A DNA stretch of 64,000 nt, from contig NZ_CP089312.1 in the NCBI RefSeq assembly GCF_021545335.1, forward strand, positions 6,696,001-6,760,000, in the 5' to 3' direction. Positions 1-8,466 of the stretch are shown here, one piece after another (the stretch's first letter is position 1; every line of letters starts with the position of its first letter). Position numbers and translations under genes: made by a program. Below the pieces are notes generated by a model, which saw only the letters and a list, made by a program, of their open reading frames with translations, made no database searches and was not told the origin of the DNA. Origin of the DNA: Streptomyces sp. GQFP. Its GTDB lineage: Bacteria; Actinomycetota; Actinomycetes; Streptomycetales; Streptomycetaceae.

Positions 1-933
1 CTGCGCATCCTTGTGGGACAGGGCTCGTACGGTGCGGGACGGGCTCGGTCGGCCCAGTTGCTCCGCCATCCATGTGCTCGTGGCGACCAGGCCGGCGAGG
101 TCGACCCCGGTCTCGATGCCGAGGCCCTGGAGCATCCACACCAGGTCCTCGGTGGCCAGGTTGCCGGTCGCCGACTTGGCGAACGGGCAGCCGCCGAGGC
201 CGCCCGCTGAGGCGTCCACGGTGGTGACGCCGTGCTGGAGCGCGGCCAGGGTGTTGGCGAGAGCCTGCCCGTAGGTGTCGTGGAAGTGCACGCCGAGCAC
301 GTTCGCCGGCACGCCCTGTTCGTTGAGGGAGGAGAGCAGCTCCAGGACATGGCCGGGGGTGGCGACACCGATCGTGTCGCCGAGGCTCAGCTCGTCGCAG
401 CCCATGTCCCGCAGCGCCCTGCACACCCGTACGACCTGGTGGATCGGGACCGGCCCCTCCCAGGGGTCGCCGAAGCACATCGACACATAGCCGCGTACGT
501 GCGCCCCCTCGTCCTTCGCCCGCCGCACCACCGGCTCGAACACCGCGAGCGACTCGTCGAGCGTGCGGTTGAGGTTGGCCTTGGCGAAGGATTCGGTCGC
601 GCTGGCGAAGACGGCTACCTGCCGTGCGCCGAGCGCCAGGGCCCGGTCCAGGCCGCGTCCGTTCGGAACGAGCACCGGCAGCCGTACGGGGAGATCGCTG
701 ATCTGGGGGAACAGGTCCTCCGCGTCCGCCAGTTGGGGCACCCACTTGGGGTGGACGAAGCTCGTCGCTTCGATCGTCGTCAGGCCCGCGTCGGCGAGTC
801 GGCGGATGAACTCCGCCTTCACCGCCGTCGGCACGGTCGCCTTCTCGTTCTGCAGCCCGTCACGCGCGCCGACCTCGTGGATCCTGACCCGCGCGGGCAG
901 ACCCGGGGCCGGTACGACCATGGGGAGCGTCAT
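1..933 (-). CDS. hmgL: Hydroxymethylglutaryl-CoA lyase, 3' end cut by window edge
   Basis: Predicted cytosolic lyase that splits HMG-CoA into acetyl-CoA and acetoacetate, the last step of leucine breakdown. The reading frame runs 311 codons to the window edge without a stop. The family is about 300-320 aa, so only a few C-terminal residues are missing. Visible motifs are GARDGLQNE near the N-terminus (metal/substrate site of the DRE-TIM fold), HFHDTYGQA, and the lyase signature [17 protein letters not shown], whose catalytic Cys is about residue 249. The ATG overlaps the stop of the upstream biotin carboxylase gene (ATGA), so the two are translationally coupled. Third gene of the carboxyltransferase-carboxylase-lyase operon. 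Confidence 0.93.
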   Translation of the reverse strand, partial: MTLPMVVPAPGLPARVRIHEVGARDGLQNEKATVPTAVKAEFIRRLADAGLTTIEATSFVHPKWVPQLADAEDLFPQISDLPVRLPVLVPNGRGLDRALALGARQVAVFASATESFAKANLNRTLDESLAVFEPVVRRAKDEGAHVRGYVSMCFGDPWEGPVPIHQVVRVCRALRDMGCDELSLGDTIGVATPGHVLELLSSLNEQGVPANVLGVHFHDTYGQALANTLAALQHGVTTVDASAGGLGGCPFAKSATGNLATEDLVWMLQGLGIETGVDLAGLVATSTWMAEQLGRPSPSRTVRALSHKDAQ

Positions 934-2924
934 TTCTCCTCCTCTGCCGAGGCCCGCTCTGCCAAGGACTCCGCGGGGGTGATCACGGCGAGCACCTGGT
1001 CCATGGCGACCGTCGTCCCCGGGGTGACGTCCAGCTCGGCGACCGTGCCCGCGTGCGGGGCGGAGATGACGTGCTCCATCTTCATCGCCTCCACGACCAG
1101 CAGGCTCTGCCCGGCCGTCACCTCGTCGCCGACGGCGACCTTCACGACCGTCACCGTCCCCGGCATGGGCGCCGTGAGCGAGTCGGCGCCGGAGTGTGCG
1201 GAGCCGGTCAGGGCGGCGGCCACGGGGTCGTGGTCGCGCACCTGCCACGCGTCGCCGTCCCGGCCCAGCCACTCGCCGGCGCGGTGGAACGTGTGCCGGA
1301 TGCCGTCCAGGACCACGGACACCTGATCGTCGGTGACGGTGTGGGTGCCATGTCCCACATGAGTGACGGGTTCAAGTCCCGGCACGCGCAGGGAGAAGCC
1401 GACCGGCTTGGGTGTGCCGCCGAGCCGCCAACCGTTGGGCACCGAGAAGGGATCCGTCCAGCCGCCCTCCTCTACCCCCGCCTTCGGCCGCAGCGCCTCC
1501 ATCCGTACGGCCGCCGCCGCCTCGTACACCTCCTCCGGCACCCCGTCCGGTACGAGGGAGTCCACCTCGCGCTCGACCAGCCCCGTGTCCAACTCGCCCG
1601 CCACGACCGCCGGATGGGCGAGGAGCCGGCGCAGGAACCCCGCGTTCGTCGGCACGCCCAGTGTGACCGTCTCCGCGAGGGCGGCGCGGAGCTTACGGAG
1701 CGCGGTAGGACGATCCGGGCCGTACGCGATCACCTTGGACAGCATCGGGTCGTACAGCGAACCGACCTCCGCGCCCTCGGCCAGCCCCGAGTCGGTGCGT
1801 ACGCCGTCACCGGAGGGTTCGCGCAGGGCGAGCACCGTCCCGCCGGAGGGCAGGAACCCGCGGGAGCCCTCCCTGACGGACACGGTCTCCGCGCAGACCC
1901 GGGCCTCCACGGCGTGCCCGGTCAGCCGTACGTCCTCCTGTCCGAAGGGCAGTGGCTCGCCCGCCGCGACCCGCAGCTGCCACTCCACCAGGTCGAGGCC
2001 GGTGACCAGCTCCGTCACCGGGTGCTCCACCTGGAGGCGGGTGTTCATCTCCATGAAGTAGTACGAGGCGGGATCGCTGCCCGGGACGATGAACTCGACC
2101 GTCCCCGCGCCGACGTAGCCGCAGGAGCGGGCCGCCTGGACGGCCGCCTCGCCCATGGACGCGCGCGTGCCTTCGTCGAGGAGGACGGAGGGCGCCTCCT
2201 CGATGATCTTCTGGTGCCGCCGCTGGAGCGAACACTCGCGCTCGCCCAGGTGCACGACGTTTCCGTGGCCGTCGGCCAGGACCTGGATCTCGATGTGCCG
2301 GGGCCGGTCCACCCACCGCTCCACGAGGAGCGTGTCGTCGCCGAAGGAGGCGCGGGCCTCGCGGCGGGCGGCGGCGATCTCCTCCGCCAGCGCGCCTGCC
2401 TCCCGCACCAGCCGCATGCCCTTGCCGCCCCCGCCCGCGCTGGGCTTGAGGAGCACCGGCATGCCGATCTCCCGTGCCGCGTCGGCCAGTTCGGCGTCGG
2501 TGAGGCCGCTGCCGCTCGACCCGGGGACCACCGGGACCCCGGCCGCGCGGACCGTCTCCTTGGCGCTGATCTTGTCGCCCATCAGGGAGATCGCGTCGGC
2601 GGGCGGCCCGATGAAGACGAGCCCGGCGTCGACGCACGCGCGCGCGAAGCCCGCGTTCTCCGCGAGGAAGCCGTACCCCGGGTGCACGGCCCGGGCGCCG
2701 GTGCCGGCGGCGGCTTCGAGGATGCGGGGGACGGACAGATAGCTCTCCGCCGCTGCCGCAGGTCCGATCCGTACCGCCGTGTCGGCCTCCCGGACGTGCC
2801 GGGCGTCGGCGTCCGCGTCGGAGAAGACGGCCACCGAACGCACGCCCAGCGCGCGCAGGGTGCGGACGACCCGGACCGCGATCTCGCCCCGGTTGGCGAC
2901 AAGCACCGTATCGAACATCGTCAT
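930..2924 (-). CDS. Acyl-CoA carboxylase alpha chain (biotin carboxylase + BCCP)
   Basis: 664-aa biotin-dependent carboxylase subunit. The biotin carboxylase domain starts at [10 protein letters not shown], with ATP-grasp loop [10 protein letters not shown] and [14 protein letters not shown]. The C-terminal biotinyl domain carries the attachment motif VVEAMKMEH about 50 residues from the end. I chose the ATG at 2924 because GAAAGGG lies just upstream; the frame is open much further upstream, but that part is antisense to the neighbour's coding frame. Next to HMG-CoA lyase and an MCC-like beta chain, the likely substrate is 3-methylcrotonyl-CoA (leucine pathway). Propionyl- or acetyl-CoA cannot be excluded from sequence alone. 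It follows the beta-chain gene after about 53 bp. Confidence 0.93.
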   Translation of the reverse strand: MTMFDTVLVANRGEIAVRVVRTLRALGVRSVAVFSDADADARHVREADTAVRIGPAAAAESYLSVPRILEAAAGTGARAVHPGYGFLAENAGFARACVDAGLVFIGPPADAISLMGDKISAKETVRAAGVPVVPGSSGSGLTDAELADAAREIGMPVLLKPSAGGGGKGMRLVREAGALAEEIAAARREARASFGDDTLLVERWVDRPRHIEIQVLADGHGNVVHLGERECSLQRRHQKIIEEAPSVLLDEGTRASMGEAAVQAARSCGYVGAGTVEFIVPGSDPASYYFMEMNTRLQVEHPVTELVTGLDLVEWQLRVAAGEPLPFGQEDVRLTGHAVEARVCAETVSVREGSRGFLPSGGTVLALREPSGDGVRTDSGLAEGAEVGSLYDPMLSKVIAYGPDRPTALRKLRAALAETVTLGVPTNAGFLRRLLAHPAVVAGELDTGLVEREVDSLVPDGVPEEVYEAAAAVRMEALRPKAGVEEGGWTDPFSVPNGWRLGGTPKPVGFSLRVPGLEPVTHVGHGTHTVTDDQVSVVLDGIRHTFHRAGEWLGRDGDAWQVRDHDPVAAALTGSAHSGADSLTAPMPGTVTVVKVAVGDEVTAGQSLLVVEAMKMEHVISAPHAGTVAELDVTPGTTVAMDQVLAVITPAESLAERASAEEEK

Positions 2925-2977
2925 CGCCCTTTCGCCTTGGCCTGCGCCTTCGTCATCGTCAGAGGTCCCCTCACGTC

Positions 2978-4594
2978 TCACATCCGGAAGACGCCGAACT
3001 GGGGTTCGCCCAGTGGCGCGTTGGCGCAGGCGGTGAGCGCGAGTCCCAGTACCTGGCGGGTTTCCAGGGGGTCGATGACGCCGTCGTCCCAGAGCCGGGC
3101 GGTCGCGTAGTAGGCGTTGCCCTGGCGCTCGTACTGCGCGCGGATCGGGTCCTTGAAGGCGTCCTCGTCCGCCGCCGGCCAGGACTCCCCACGGGACTCC
3201 AGCTGGTCCCGCTTGACGGTCGCGAGGACGGAGGCCGCCTGCTCGCCGCCCATGACCGAGATCTTGGCGCCGGGCCACATCCACAGGAAGCGCGGTGAAT
3301 ACGCCCGGCCGCACATCGAGTAGTTCCCGGCCCCGTACGACCCGCCGACCACCACCGTCAGCTTGGGCACGCGCGTGCAGGCCACCGCCGTGACCATCTT
3401 GGCGCCGTGCTTGGCGATGCCCCCCGCCTCGTAGTCGCGCCCCACCATGAACCCGGAGATGTTCTGGAGGAACAGCAGCGGGATGCCGCGCTGGTCGCAC
3501 AGCTCGATGAAGTGGGCGCCCTTCTGGGCGGATTCGGAGAACAGGATGCCGTTGTTGGCGATCACCCCGACCGGGTGCCCGTGGATCCGCGCGAACCCGG
3601 TGACCAGGGTCTGCCCGAATTCGGCCTTGAACTCCGAGAAACGAGAACCGTCGACCACGCGCGCGATGATCTCCCGTACGTCGTAGGGGGTGCGGGGGTC
3701 GACGGGTACCGCCCCGTACAGCCCGTGCGGATCCACCTTCGGCTCGATGGCCGGCCGGACGTCCCAGGGGAGCGCCCCGCGCGCGGGGAGGGTCGCGGCG
3801 ATGTTCCGGACGATGCGCAGGGCGTGCGCGTCGTCCTCGGCGAGATGGTCCGTAACACCCGACACGCGCGCGTGGACGTCCCCTCCGCCCAGCTCCTCGG
3901 CGGTGACGACCTCACCGGTGGCGGCCTTCACCAATGGGGGCCCGCCCAGGAAGATCGTCCCCTGATTGCGGACGATGACGGCTTCGTCGCTCATGGCCGG
4001 GACGTAGGCCCCACCGGCCGTGCAGGACCCCAGCACGGCGGCGATCTGCGGAATCCCGGCGCCGGACATGCGGGCCTGGTTGAAGAAGATCCGCCCGAAG
4101 TGGTCACGGTCGGGGAAGACCTCGTCCTGCATGGGCAGGAAGGCCCCGCCGGAGTCCACCAGGTAGATGCAGGGGAGCCGGTTTTCGAGGGCGACCTCCT
4201 GCGCGCGGAGATGCTTCTTGACGGTCATCGGGTAGTACGTGCCGCCCTTGACAGTGGCGTCATTGGCGACGATCACGCACTCACGCCCGCTGACCCGCCC
4301 GATCCCGGCGATGACACCTGCGGCCGGTGCCTGACCCTCGTACATCCCGTCGGCGGCGAGGGGAGCCAGCTCCAGGAAGGGCGACCCGGGATCAAGGAGC
4401 TGGTCCACCCGCTCCCGGGGAAGCAGCTTCCCGCGCGCGGTGTGCCGGGCCCGGGCCTTCTCGCCTCCGCCCAGCCGGGCCACGGCCAGCTTGCCGTGCA
4501 GCTCCTCGACCAGCGCACGGTGAGCCGCCTCGTTGGCCCGCCAGGCCTCCGACGCGGGGTCCGCCGCGCTGTGCAGCTCCGGTGCCTCCTGCAT
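2978..4594 (-). CDS. Acyl-CoA carboxylase beta chain (methylcrotonyl-CoA-carboxylase type)
   Basis: 538-aa carboxyltransferase, close to the usual length of MCC beta chains. It contains the two crotonase-like halves with [11 protein letters not shown] (oxyanion region of the N-half), [20 protein letters not shown] and [20 protein letters not shown] (C-half). These match MCC beta chains better than the AccD/PccB type. It transfers CO2 from carboxybiotin to the acyl-CoA. First gene of the left-facing operon with the alpha chain and HMG-CoA lyase. The start at 4594 leaves a short divergent promoter region to the TetR gene, and that region contains two palindromic operators. Confidence 0.93.
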   Translation of the reverse strand: MQEAPELHSAADPASEAWRANEAAHRALVEELHGKLAVARLGGGEKARARHTARGKLLPRERVDQLLDPGSPFLELAPLAADGMYEGQAPAAGVIAGIGRVSGRECVIVANDATVKGGTYYPMTVKKHLRAQEVALENRLPCIYLVDSGGAFLPMQDEVFPDRDHFGRIFFNQARMSGAGIPQIAAVLGSCTAGGAYVPAMSDEAVIVRNQGTIFLGGPPLVKAATGEVVTAEELGGGDVHARVSGVTDHLAEDDAHALRIVRNIAATLPARGALPWDVRPAIEPKVDPHGLYGAVPVDPRTPYDVREIIARVVDGSRFSEFKAEFGQTLVTGFARIHGHPVGVIANNGILFSESAQKGAHFIELCDQRGIPLLFLQNISGFMVGRDYEAGGIAKHGAKMVTAVACTRVPKLTVVVGGSYGAGNYSMCGRAYSPRFLWMWPGAKISVMGGEQAASVLATVKRDQLESRGESWPAADEDAFKDPIRAQYERQGNAYYATARLWDDGVIDPLETRQVLGLALTACANAPLGEPQFGVFRM

Positions 4595-4647
4595 CCTGCG
4601 GTCTCCTCACCCAGTGGTCGTCCGGCGATCCGCCGACGGCCGACTAG

Positions 4648-4690
4648 TTAATGAGCGTTAACGCATTTCCTCCAGGTTAACGACCGCTAA
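4648..4690. promoter_or_regulatory. Two TetR-type operators in the divergent promoter
   Basis: Two 14-bp imperfect palindromes, TTAATGAGCGTTAA (4648-4661) and TTAACGACCGCTAA (4677-4690). Both fit TTARYGNNCRYTAA and their centres are 29 bp apart. They sit between the carboxylase operon and the tetR gene. The sequence is seen directly; binding by the adjacent TetR protein is inferred from position and from the TTARCGNNCGYTAA-type sites known for some TetR regulators of acyl-CoA catabolism. Confidence 0.7.
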
Positions 4691-4713
4691 CCTCCGTGTC
4701 TAGAATCATTTGC

Positions 4714-5322
4714 ATGGCCACCAGAACCGACGCCCCGACCCGTCGCGAGCAGATCCTCAAGGAGGCTGCCCGGCTCTTCGCCGAGCGCGGTTTCCATGGT
4801 GTGGGCGTGGACGAGATAGGGGCCGCGGTGGGCATCAGCGGCCCCGGCCTCTACCGCCACTTCCCGGGCAAGGACGCGATGCTCGCCGAACTGCTGGTGG
4901 GCATCAGCGGCCAGCTCCTGACGGGCGGCAAGCGGCGGGTCGCGGAGTCCGACGGCGACCCCGAGACTCTCCTCGACTCCCTCATCGAGGGCCATATCGA
5001 CTTCGCCCTGGACGACCGCCCCCTGATCACCCTCCACGACCGCGAACTGGACCGCCTGCGCGACAGCGACCGCAAGCTGGTGCGCCAGCTCCAGCGGCAG
5101 TACGTCGAGCTATGGGTGGAGGTGGTGCGCGAGGTCTACCCGGAGCTGACCGAACCGACGGCCCGCTCGGCGGTCCACTCGGTCTTCGGCCTCCTGAACT
5201 CGACCCCGCACCTGGGCCGCCCGGGCGCCCTTCCGGGCCGGGGCACCACGGCGGCCCTGTTGCACCGGATGGCCAGGGGGGCGTTCGCGGCGGCGGAGGT
5301 GCCGGGCTCGGCGGGAGAGTGA
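4714..5322 (+). CDS. TetR family regulator of the carboxylase/dehydrogenase locus
   Basis: About 202-aa one-domain repressor. The N-terminal HTH (REQILKEAARLFAERGFHGV then IGAAVGISGPGLYRHFPGKD) is typical TetR; the rest is a ligand-binding helical domain. A GTG at 4696 is in frame, but the ATG at 4714 gives the usual N-terminus and keeps the second operator clear of the coding region. It is divergent from the acyl-CoA carboxylase operon and co-directional with acyl-CoA dehydrogenase. It probably senses an acyl-CoA intermediate and controls both directions. The ligand is unknown. Confidence 0.88.
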   Translation: MATRTDAPTRREQILKEAARLFAERGFHGVGVDEIGAAVGISGPGLYRHFPGKDAMLAELLVGISGQLLTGGKRRVAESDGDPETLLDSLIEGHIDFALDDRPLITLHDRELDRLRDSDRKLVRQLQRQYVELWVEVVREVYPELTEPTARSAVHSVFGLLNSTPHLGRPGALPGRGTTAALLHRMARGAFAAAEVPGSAGE

Positions 5323-5380
5323 CGAGCGTTACGGCCCAACTCCCCTGGACGGGGCTTCGTACTCGCCGGTACGGTTGATC

Positions 5381-5400
5381 TGAGCAAGCGCTTAGGCAAG
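5381..5400. promoter_or_regulatory. Palindromic AGCAAGCGCTTAGG element upstream of acyl-CoA dehydrogenase
   Basis: The core AAGCGCTT (5386-5393) is a perfect 8-bp palindrome located 27 bp before the GTG start. It differs from the TTARCGNNCGYTAA sites upstream of tetR, so a second regulator may act on the dehydrogenase. Regulatory function is inferred only from symmetry and position. Confidence 0.35.
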
Positions 5401-5419
5401 TCGAATCGAGGAGGCGGCG

Positions 5420-6577
5420 GTGCGCCGTACTGTGTTCAACGAGGATCACGAGGCGTTCCGGGAGACCCTTCGTGCCTTCATCGAGGCCGAGGTCGTGCCC
5501 GTCTACGACGAGTGGTTCGCCGCGGGCCAGGCGCCGCGCGAGTTCTACTACAAGCTGGCCGAGCTGGGCCTCTTCGGGATCAACGTCCCGGAGGAGTTCG
5601 GTGGCGCCGGCATCGACTCGTACAAGTTCGAGGCCGTGATGTACGAGGAGACGTCCCGCGCGGGCGTCCAGTTCGGCGGCTCCGGAGTACACGTCCTGCT
5701 CGGTCTGCCGTACATCAAGATGCTCGCCACCGACGAGCAGAAGAAGCGCTTCCTGCCGAAGTTCGTCTCCGCCGAGGAGATGTGGGCCCTCGCCATGACC
5801 GAGCCGGGCACCGGCTCCGACCTCGCGGGCATGAAGACCACCGCCAAGCTCAGCGAGGACGGCACCCACTACGTCCTCAACGGCTCCAAGACCTTCATCA
5901 CCGGCGGCGTCCACGCCGACCGTGTCATAGTCTGCGCCCGCACCGACGCGCCCAGCGCCGAGGACCGCCGCCACGGCATCTCCCTCTTCGCCGTGGACAC
6001 CAAGTCCGAGGGCTACTCCATCGGCCGCAAGCTCGACAAGCTCGGCCTGCGCACCTCCGACACCGCCGAGCTGGCGTTCGTCGACGTCAAGGTGCCCGTC
6101 GAGGACCTCCTCGGCGAGGAGAACAAGGGCTTCTACTACCTCGGCCACAACCTCGCCTCCGAGCGCTGGGGCATCGCCTTCGGCGCCTACGCGCAGGCCA
6201 AGGCCGCCGTCCGGTTCGCCCAGCAGTACGTGCAGGAGCGCACCGTCTTCGGCAAGCCGGTCGCGTCCTTCCAGAACACCAAGTTCGAGCTGGCCGCCTG
6301 CAAGGCCGAGGTGGACGCGGCCGAGGCCGTCGTGGACCGCGCCCTGGAGGCCCTCGACGCGGGCGAGCTGACCCCCGCCGAGGCCGCCAGCGCCAAGCTG
6401 TTCTGCACCGAGGTCGCCCACCGCGTGATCGACCGCTGCCTCCAGCTGCACGGCGGCTACGGCTTCATGAACGAGTACCCGATAGCCCGCCTGTACGCCG
6501 ACAACCGCGTCAACCGCATCTACGGCGGCACCAGCGAGATCATGAAGTCGATCATCGCGAAGGACATGGGCCTGTAA
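5420..6577 (+). CDS. Acyl-CoA dehydrogenase
   Basis: 385-aa FAD enzyme that introduces the alpha,beta double bond in acyl-CoA. It has the family signatures MTEPGTGSDLAGM (about 130-143) and QLHGGYGFMNEYPIARLYAD (about 340-360). The start is GTG 5420, preceded by GAGGAGG. The C-terminal position that holds the catalytic Glu in medium-chain enzymes is Gly here (IYGGTSEI). ASERWGIA in helix G carries a Glu at the position used by long-chain and isovaleryl-type enzymes. In this neighbourhood a branched or long acyl substrate is likely. Confidence 0.92.
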   Translation: MRRTVFNEDHEAFRETLRAFIEAEVVPVYDEWFAAGQAPREFYYKLAELGLFGINVPEEFGGAGIDSYKFEAVMYEETSRAGVQFGGSGVHVLLGLPYIKMLATDEQKKRFLPKFVSAEEMWALAMTEPGTGSDLAGMKTTAKLSEDGTHYVLNGSKTFITGGVHADRVIVCARTDAPSAEDRRHGISLFAVDTKSEGYSIGRKLDKLGLRTSDTAELAFVDVKVPVEDLLGEENKGFYYLGHNLASERWGIAFGAYAQAKAAVRFAQQYVQERTVFGKPVASFQNTKFELAACKAEVDAAEAVVDRALEALDAGELTPAEAASAKLFCTEVAHRVIDRCLQLHGGYGFMNEYPIARLYADNRVNRIYGGTSEIMKSIIAKDMGL

Positions 6578-6659
6578 GGGAGTAGGCCTGTAAGGACATG
6601 GTCCTGCAGGACACGGACCCGTAAGGTTCCGGAAATTACTTGCCAGTAGAAATGGCTGC

Positions 6660-7541
6660 ATGAGTCAGGCACTTCAGTCTCTCCTCGATCTGCTCGACCT
6701 TGAGCAGATCGAGGAGAACATCTTCCGCGGCCGGTCCCGGCCCGCCATCGTCCCCCGCGTCTTCGGCGGGCAGGTGGCGGCCCAGGCCCTCGTCGCCGCC
6801 GGGCGTACGGTCCCGTCGGACCGTCCCGCCCACTCGCTCCACTCGTACTTCCTGCGCCCCGGCGACCCCGGCGCGCCGATCGTCTACACCGTCGACCGCA
6901 TCCGCGACGGCCGCTCCTTCACCACCCGGCGGGTCGTCGCGGTCCAGCACGGACAGCCGATCTTCCACCTCTCCGCGAGCTTCCAGCAGCACGAGGACGG
7001 CCTCGACCACCAGGCCCCGATGCCCGCCGCCCCCGACCCGGCGACCCTCCCCACGGCCGAGGAACAGCTCCCCAGGTACGCGCATCTGGACCCGGCGATC
7101 GTCGAGAAGTTCCTGGAGTCCCGCGAGGCCGTCGACATCCGCTACGTCGACGACCCGCCCTACGGCAGGTTCGGCGAGCCCCGCGAACCGCGCTCCCAGG
7201 TCTGGTTCCGTACGAACGGCAAGCTCGGCGGCGCGGTGGACGAACCGCTGCTCCACGTGTGCCTCGCCACCTACGTCTCCGACTACACGCTGCTCGACTC
7301 GGTCCTGCTCGCGCACGGACGAGGCGGCTGGGCGGTGAACGACGTGGTCGGCGCCTCGCTGGACCACGCGATGTGGTTCCACCGCCCGTTCCGCGCCGAC
7401 GAATGGCTGCTGTACGACCAGGAGTCGCCGTCCGCGTCCGGCGGCCGTGGGCTCGGCCAGGGCCGCATCTACACGCAGGACGGACAACTGGCGATCACGG
7501 TCATCCAGGAGGGCGTGATCCGGGTCCCACGCGCCTCCTGA
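6660..7541 (+). CDS. tesB: Acyl-CoA thioesterase II (TesB type)
   Basis: 293-aa double hot-dog thioesterase hydrolysing acyl-CoA to free acid and CoA. The N-terminal hot-dog carries FGGQVAAQAL and AHSLHSYFLRPGD. The second half has DYTLLDSVLLAHG and SLDHAMWFHRPFRADEWLLY, with the Asp/His region of TesB proteins. It lies 82 bp after the acyl-CoA dehydrogenase and may be read through from it. A 15-bp perfect inverted repeat occupies codons about 8-19. Confidence 0.9.
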   Translation: MSQALQSLLDLLDLEQIEENIFRGRSRPAIVPRVFGGQVAAQALVAAGRTVPSDRPAHSLHSYFLRPGDPGAPIVYTVDRIRDGRSFTTRRVVAVQHGQPIFHLSASFQQHEDGLDHQAPMPAAPDPATLPTAEEQLPRYAHLDPAIVEKFLESREAVDIRYVDDPPYGRFGEPREPRSQVWFRTNGKLGGAVDEPLLHVCLATYVSDYTLLDSVLLAHGRGGWAVNDVVGASLDHAMWFHRPFRADEWLLYDQESPSASGGRGLGQGRIYTQDGQLAITVIQEGVIRVPRAS

Positions 7542-7551
7542 CCAGCTGTTT

Positions 7552-8403
7552 CTACGCGCTTTCGCTTTCGCTTTCGCTTTCGCTGTCGGTTTCGCTCTCG
7601 TTCTCGCCGAGCAGCCCGGCCTCGTTGAGCAGGAACGCCGTCAGCGGGTCGTAGAAGCGCGGGCTCGTCACATGGTCGTCGAGCGGAACGGCCACCTGGA
7701 GGGTGCCTTCCGACTCGGCCAGGAACAGCGCGGGGTCGTTGCAGTCGGCGTACCCGACCGAGTCGATGCCGTGCTGTCCGGCGTACCCCGCCCAGCCGTG
7801 GTCGGCGACGACCAGGTCGGGCAGCGGACGGCCCTCGCGCTCAAGTCCCGTAAGAATCGCGCGCATCGGCTCGCCGGAGTGGGTGTGCCACAGCGTGGCC
7901 CCGTGCTCCAGCACCGCCACGTCCGCGAACTGGAAGACGTACCCCTCGTCCGTCGTCAGACCGTCCGGGATGACGACGATCTCGCAGCCGGCGGACCGCA
8001 GCGCGTCGGCCGTGGCGCGGTGCACGTCGAGCAGGCCGCCCGGGTGGCCGGTGGCGAAGAGGACCCGCTGCTGGCCGTCGGCCGCCTTGCGCAGCCGGGC
8101 CGCGAGCCGCTCCAGCGCGGCGACCGTCAGCTCGGGGTCGATGGTGTCCTGGCCGTACCGGTGTTCGGGATCGTCGTTCACGCCGACGCGCTCGGCCATC
8201 ACCGCGAGCACGTCCTGCTCGTCGGTCCAGCGGTCGCCCAGCTCCAGCCCGAGCCAGTAGTGCCGTTCGCCGTTCGCCAGCTTGCGGTAATGGGAGAGGT
8301 TGTTCTCGCGGGGCGTGGCGACATCACCCGCGATACGGGTTTTCACAAGGTGATCGACAAGCTCGGCGCGGCTGGGAATCCCGGGTATCGGCATGCCTCC
8401 CAT
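7552..8403 (-). CDS. Phosphatase-like protein with a Ser-Glu repeat tail
   Basis: About 283 aa, from the ATG at 8403 (MGGMPIPGIP). A second ATG at 8394 is possible; the open frame upstream adds residues with no RBS. It resembles a conserved actinobacterial family usually labelled phosphatase: residues such as LFATGHPGGLLDVH and LVVADHGWAGYAG look like metal/phosphate-binding loops, but I see no classic HAD or PHP signature. The last 20 residues are an alternating Ser-Glu tract encoded by TTTCGC hexamer repeats on the + strand, so tail length may vary between strains. It ends 10 bp from tesB (convergent). Confidence 0.6.
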   Translation of the reverse strand: MGGMPIPGIPSRAELVDHLVKTRIAGDVATPRENNLSHYRKLANGERHYWLGLELGDRWTDEQDVLAVMAERVGVNDDPEHRYGQDTIDPELTVAALERLAARLRKAADGQQRVLFATGHPGGLLDVHRATADALRSAGCEIVVIPDGLTTDEGYVFQFADVAVLEHGATLWHTHSGEPMRAILTGLEREGRPLPDLVVADHGWAGYAGQHGIDSVGYADCNDPALFLAESEGTLQVAVPLDDHVTSPRFYDPLTAFLLNEAGLLGENESETDSESESESESA

Positions 8404-8466
8404 TGTGAGGCAGACAACAGCCCGCGTGCCCGGCGTCCCGACCGCTGGGACGCAGGTCACGCCACG

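Noticed and set aside
2925-3500. N-terminal extension of the biotin carboxylase frame
   Set aside because: It translates the carboxyltransferase gene in a wrong frame; ATG 2924 has an RBS and gives the conserved start.
5027-6661. 544-codon minus-strand frame
   Set aside because: Antisense to the TetR and acyl-CoA dehydrogenase genes; low-complexity composition.
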